From positions 10,726,001-10,790,000 of the forward strand of contig NC_046677.1 in the NCBI RefSeq assembly GCF_003369915.1: DNA of 64,000 nt. The letters are read 5' to 3'. This document shows positions 59,314 through 64,000 of this stretch, one piece after another (position 1 is the stretch's first letter; each line of letters starts with the position of its first letter). Position numbers and translations under genes: made by a program. This stretch comes from Drosophila miranda. Lineage: Eukaryota; Arthropoda; Insecta; Diptera; Drosophilidae. The notes under the pieces are model-generated. The model was not told the DNA's origin, searched no databases, and worked only from the letters and a program-made list of their open reading frames with translations.

Positions 59314-62300
59314 GTGAGTTTTTTTGTTTTGTGACTGGGTCTTTTACAAGGTTCCACCTTGAAGAGAATAAAGCATTTTCAACCTTTGCTTTTTAGTTGG
59401 AAGATTACAGAATGAGAGTGTTCTTGGACTGCCCAGAAGCTTTCAATGCAAAGAAGATTTATAGACGAGTATATTCTTAGATTACCTAGTGGTTTTTGGC
59501 AGAAAGAAGGAAGCAGTTGAGAACGTAATGGAGTAAATACAGTTGCCTTCCAGTTTGGAGGTCTAGAAGAAGAGAGTATTTCTTCGAATTAAAGCATTCT
59601 TTGGGGACAGGTTTTTCTGGAGTAAAAATATAACTTAGAGATGAAATTTATTAGACCATATCATGGTTATTTTTCCAAAGATAGGTCCTCAAAATTCTTC
59701 TTCTACATAACATTATCCAAAAAGTAGAATAGTTTTGGGAACCAAACGAATATTCCATATAGATATGTATGCTACAAGCAATTTTTAGCAAGATTTGACT
59801 ATAAGACGTTACAGCAGTCATAGAAAATGAACGAAACCCTACAATTTAACAATTCTTTTGTTACCTTTTTTATAAAACTACGGGGAAAGCCAACCCCAGG
59901 CTCACTCGCTTCGCTTGCCCGCGACAATATGACCAAAAATAGTACGAAAAGATATCTGTTTAACCTTAATTTGTGTGGGAAACATCATATTCTTTTTGGG
60001 GAAATTCCAGTATTTCAAAAACCCAATATAAGTGCAGTCGAACCCCACGCAAACGAACCGAAGTTCATTCGTCGATGTCTGCCCAATAGTCTCCGATAAG
60101 GCATTATCAGCTGCTTCTTCGTTTTATGGCCCCGCAAAACAGCCGCAAGCAAATAAAAGACGGAGGAACAGTATTTGTTAATGCCACTTGTTCTTTCGTT
60201 TCGCGGGGACCGCGCGGACTTATCGTGCAAGTGCAAAGCACTTGATCCAAAGCCCAAACATGGCTCAAGATAAGTGCCTGGCCTTCTGGCCTCCTGGCAC
60301 ACTGCCAGCCTGCCACCCTGCTATAACCCTATGATAACTATGTGAAAACTGAACCAAAGAAAAGCTCATTAGGGTGGCTATGCTGCTCGCTCATAATTAT
60401 CGCTAATTTGTTGCACTTGGCCAACAAAATAAAGCAGAAAAAAAGAGAGCCAACAGCTAGGCTGAAAATGATGGTCCATTATTATTATTGTGTGCCGCTT
60501 TGTTGCTCCATTTTTCCGGTCAACAAGCAGCAGCGGCAGCAGAGCGGACCCCGACGACGCGCGACGTTTCGTTTTTCATCACCTTGTTTTTCAGCCTGAA
60601 AAACAAGCTACAAATGTTTGAAAAAATCTTGGCCATGTCGCACAGCTGCTGCCACAGTGGGACAATGCCATGAAATGACAGTGGAACAAGGCTAAAAAGA
60701 ATGCTTCCAAGAGTTTTGCTTTTTGTGGAAATCAAAGCTAAGTTCCTTCTTTAAATGTCTTGACTTTAAAGTCCTCTATATTTTTGGTGTGAAATATAAA
60801 TTTTCTGTAGAAATTTGACTGATTTTCTAGTAAAAACCAAAGAATATACAATTACCAGGAGGTGCCAAAAATCTGTTCTATGGCGGGCTTTTTTTTGTGA
60901 CGCCCCATAGATAGAGGGGCGCGTGCGGTGTTTCAATTCTCTCTTCCCCTATGGTTCGTTTCTGACCTCGGCCCCGCTGCCTACTTGGCTTCGGCTTTTC
61001 GTCAGCTGAGTCGGTCCCCAGAATCCAACAAAAATATACACAGTCTTTGGCGAGGCGCAGAAGACACTTACTTTTCATTTTGAAGAGTACAAAATACACA
61101 GTTTTATACTTTTTTGTCTCTCTTTAAATATAACCAAAAATATAAGAGTGCACTTTCCAGTGCAAAATCAAGGATCTGTTGATTTAAGTATATTTTTGGT
61201 GATTACTATTTGTTTTTTCCTTTTACCGAACTACCACTGTTTTTATGTTTTTCTTCTTTTCGTATTTGTTTTTTTTTGCATTTTACGACCAGTTTGGTTT
61301 GCTGACGCGTCAGCCTCGTCTCCATATTTGTACAGTTTTTGTGGCAACTGTTGCGCGCACACACACTTACACAAACGAAAGCCCCACAGTGCCACATACA
61401 CACACACACGCGCGCACAGCAATGCTGCTCGCCTCACGCCTCCCGCCGTTGCAGGCACAAGCTCAAGGTTATTGCCATAATCCATTTCAAGTGCAAATGT
61501 TGCACAGTCTCCTCTGCTGTGTGCTGTATGTGCCCCATGTCTCTCTGTCTCTCTATCTCTGTCTTAATGTGTGTGGGGAATAAACCGCAAAAAAAGAAAG
61601 ACAGAAAAAAAAAGACAAAAAACCAACGGAGAAGCCGCCGCATCAAAATAGACATAGAAAAATAGGCAAGAAATGGCAAAAATAGGTAAAAACTGGTCTA
61701 ACGTCTGGCCGGATTGGCTGACTGTTCTGACGGTTCTCTGGCTCTGGCTCTGGCTTTGGGTTTTGGCTACGGCTTTGGCTTTGGCTTTCGTTTGTGGTCG
61801 GGTCGGTCTGTGACCTAGCTGTGGAGATCTGGCGCCATACATACCACTACCACACGCGACACACATGTGTGTGGCAGTAACAAGTCGCGGTTATGGCTTA
61901 AATACAGAGGAAATACGTTAAGTGGAACCATTAATAAATTTTAGTTCAGGATAATCTAGAAAAAACTACAATTTATTGAATTGAGCTATAGATTAGGGGG
62001 ATAAATCGATAAATGCTATTGGTTTATCATTTTATACTTGGTAAAACTCTGGGGGCTTTTTATTAAAGAAATTTTAACATTACAAAAATGCGGCAATGAA
62101 ATCCAATTTCTTGCAATTACGAAATCCGTACACTTTTGCTTCACTGTCAGAGGAATTCGGAAAGAGAAAAACAAGATCAAAAGACAGCCTAGAAATTAAG
62201 TCTTGTGTTGAAATGTATGACCATTCGACATTTTAATATGCCAATCCCTCTAGTTCTAGGTACAAATTAATCGGGAAAGTTTTTTTTCGCAGAGAAGCTC

Positions 62301-63330
62301 TAAAGTTCTGACGAATTTTCATGATAAAGTCCTCGAGTACTTTCAATCCCCCAGCCCCCCACTTCCTAACGAGTATATTGCCACAATTACACGCTACTTG
62401 CATTTTATCCCCCCATCTATGGCTCTTCTAACCCTTATAGTCCCCTGCTGTGAGGAATTCCCGACAGTGTTGGTTTACGGTCGAAAGACCGCAACAATGT
62501 TACTGCTGATGTAAATCGGATTATTGTTTAATTATGCAACTAACAGGCATTTGAAAACAAAGCACAATTTGATATGTTACCATTCGTTATGGTTGGATTA
62601 CTTTGGGAGGAGAAGGAGAAGAATAGATCTAACAATATAACAGATTTTCATTTATCGATTCTCCGCAACGAATTGGCAGCTCTGTGGCTGTGTGGGTGGC
62701 CGATGACAGCTGTCAGGTGGCAACAGAAACTGTCACATACCTCTCTCGTGCGACTGAAACGACTGAAACGGCCAGATACGTTGGTTTATTGACCCCTCGG
62801 GCCGGGGCTTTGTCTGGGGGTTTACTCTCCAATTTGTGCTGAGAGCTGTGCTCGCTCAATCAATTAGGTTTCTTCTCCATCAGCAGCTCCACATCATATT
62901 TTCTGCTCATTTGATTAATGTATTAGCTACTCAAACGGAGACCCGGGACGGAATACCGAGACGTTTCTCCACTCTCATCAGCACACTTTTGAGCTAAGCT
63001 CCAAGACCAGACTTGTCTTGTCTTGTCATTCGTGTTCCTCCGCCTCATGTTGTCCCCTCTCGTTTGGGGTATGCGATTTGTTCTGGTTTGGTTTTGTCTG
63101 CGGTCTGCACCGCCGCCTGTCCGTCCGGTTTTCACCTGGCGACGGGGACGTTCACGACACTCTCTTTATTGAGAGCTTTTATTCATAATTTCTTGCTGCC
63201 TCTCGAGCAAAACTACTGTTAGTTCTTATTTCTATGCTGCTGCCTGCTTTCTCTTCACCTTTGAGAGCATTTGATTGTCAACCGGATAGAGGTTTTTGAA
63301 GAAGCATTACAGAAAAAACGAGGGGGAACG
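59314..63330 (+). other. chic: chic intron 2 (incomplete), no gene seen
   Basis: It begins at the GTGAGT donor after MKTTQ. I searched by eye for the terminal profilin exon and did not find it. The stretch contains T-rich, GT/CA and GGCTTTGGCTTTGG-type simple sequence (61739-61790) and nothing coding. Confidence 0.6.
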
Positions 63331-63339
63331 TTGTGAGTT

Positions 63340-64000
63340 GCTGCGGACACCGCAACTCTACGGTTATACCCGATACTAAGTCAGTATGGCTCTCCTCCGG
63401 CAGACGCCGCTAATATTAAACGACACGACAAAGAGTGCGTGCGAGAGAGACAGAAAATCAGTCTGAGCGTGACGTCGGGCGCTGCGTAGCCACTGCAAAT
63501 TGATTTGTTCCTTTTGGCTATAAAAATGATCCGATCTGATCCAGATTCAGCAATCTGATAGATATGGTCATTATCTATGATTCTGCGTTTTTAGTTTTCT
63601 CGAATGTGCAATATTGTGGATGCAACAGATTTTCGTCCTTTGTGTGGGCGGAAGGGGGTGGGGCGAAATTTTGAGATACACGTTTTATAGTAAGATCTAA
63701 CAGGAGTGCGGATACCAAATTTGGTTACTCTAGCCTTAATAGTCTCTGAGATTTTTGAATATCCCCAGATTTTCGTCCTTTGCGGGGGCGGAAGGGGGTG
63801 TGGCGAAATTTTGAAACAAACTCGTCTCGGTCCGATATATTAGGAGTGTGGATACCAAATTTGGTTGCTCTAGCTTTTGTAGTCTCTGAGATCTAGGCGC
63901 TAATGTTTTACTCTAAGCAAAGCCGCCTATGCTACGTGTGTGTTAGAGAGAGACAGGGCGAGAAAAAATGAAATTGTTTTCTTGATGCTGGCTATAATAA
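63340..64000. repeat. Interspersed repeat with internal tandem units, cut by window edge
   Basis: From about GGTTATACCCGATACTAAGTC the sequence differs in style from the intron around it. It contains two direct units of about 140 bp starting at 63626 and 63766, each CAGATTTTCGTCCTTTG(Y)G..GGGCGGAAGGGGGTG..GCGAAATTTTGA...AGGAGTG.GGATACCAAATTTGGTT.CTCTAGC...TAGTCTCTGAGAT. A GAGAGAGACAGGGCGAGAA tail follows. It resembles high-copy non-coding elements of obscura-group flies (DINE-1/SGM-like Helitron relatives), which is recollection only. The right end is outside the window. Confidence 0.65.

Overview
The window is animal nuclear DNA from a fruit fly (Drosophila), apparently not D. melanogaster itself. 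Evidence seen directly: short GT-AG introns, Drosophila-type core promoter motifs (Ohler motif 1, motif 6, DRE) and ten recognisable protein loci. Their order (RRP7-like, SAM protein, H2.0, CG9098, Gal, Tsp26A, lid, ifc, eIF4A, chic) matches, from memory, polytene region 26A-B of D. melanogaster 2L (Muller element B). An obscura-group species is my inference from the style of the repeats at the right edge; it is not proven.

Layout. 1-6.4 kb: no gene seen. 6.4-7.3 kb (+): rRNA-processing RRP7 homolog. 9.3-10.2 kb (-): SAM-domain protein. 12.1-18.2 kb (+): homeobox gene H2.0 with a 4.9 kb intron. 19.4-23.8 kb (+): CG9098, a SAM/SH2/RasGEF-like NSP-family adaptor with nine coding exons. 25.3-28.0 kb (+): beta-galactosidase Gal, with a decayed second copy of exon 2 in its intron. 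29.6-30.2 kb: a non-autonomous hAT-like element with perfect 8-bp target duplications. 30.6-31.9 kb (-): Tsp26A, with two alternative exons for the end of the large loop and TM4. 33-43.3 kb (+): lid (KDM5 demethylase). 45.2-46.9 kb (-): ifc (dihydroceramide desaturase). 48.4-50.6 kb (-): eIF4A. 52.2-53.1 kb (+): a decayed genomic copy of part of the SNF2 ATPase gene lodestar. 53.7-59.3 kb (+): chic (profilin), whose last coding exon is not in the window. 63.3-64 kb: an interspersed repeat running off the edge.

Most genes are housekeeping or widely expressed and do not form one pathway. They include translation (eIF4A), ribosome biogenesis (RRP7), chromatin (lid), sphingolipid synthesis (ifc), lysosomal glycan breakdown (Gal), actin dynamics (chic), ADAM10/Kuzbanian trafficking (Tsp26A) and adhesion/Ras-family signalling (CG9098). 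H2.0 is the tissue-restricted developmental gene and has the long, gene-free intron expected for enhancers. RRP7, Tsp26A and lid share one promoter style (GGTATATTT arrays followed by GGTCACACT). Two of these arrays (near 6 kb and 53.8 kb) are alignable over about 300-400 bp, so they are copies of a dispersed promoter-bearing repeat.

The points most worth a second look are the lodestar pseudogene, the frameshifted Gal exon, the hAT-like element, the alternative Tsp26A exons, the promoter-bearing repeat, three stop-free 3n introns in lid, a splice-spanning upstream ORF of lid and the intron-split start codon of eIF4A. All exon boundaries were placed by eye from splice consensus, reading phase and family similarity; no search was run.
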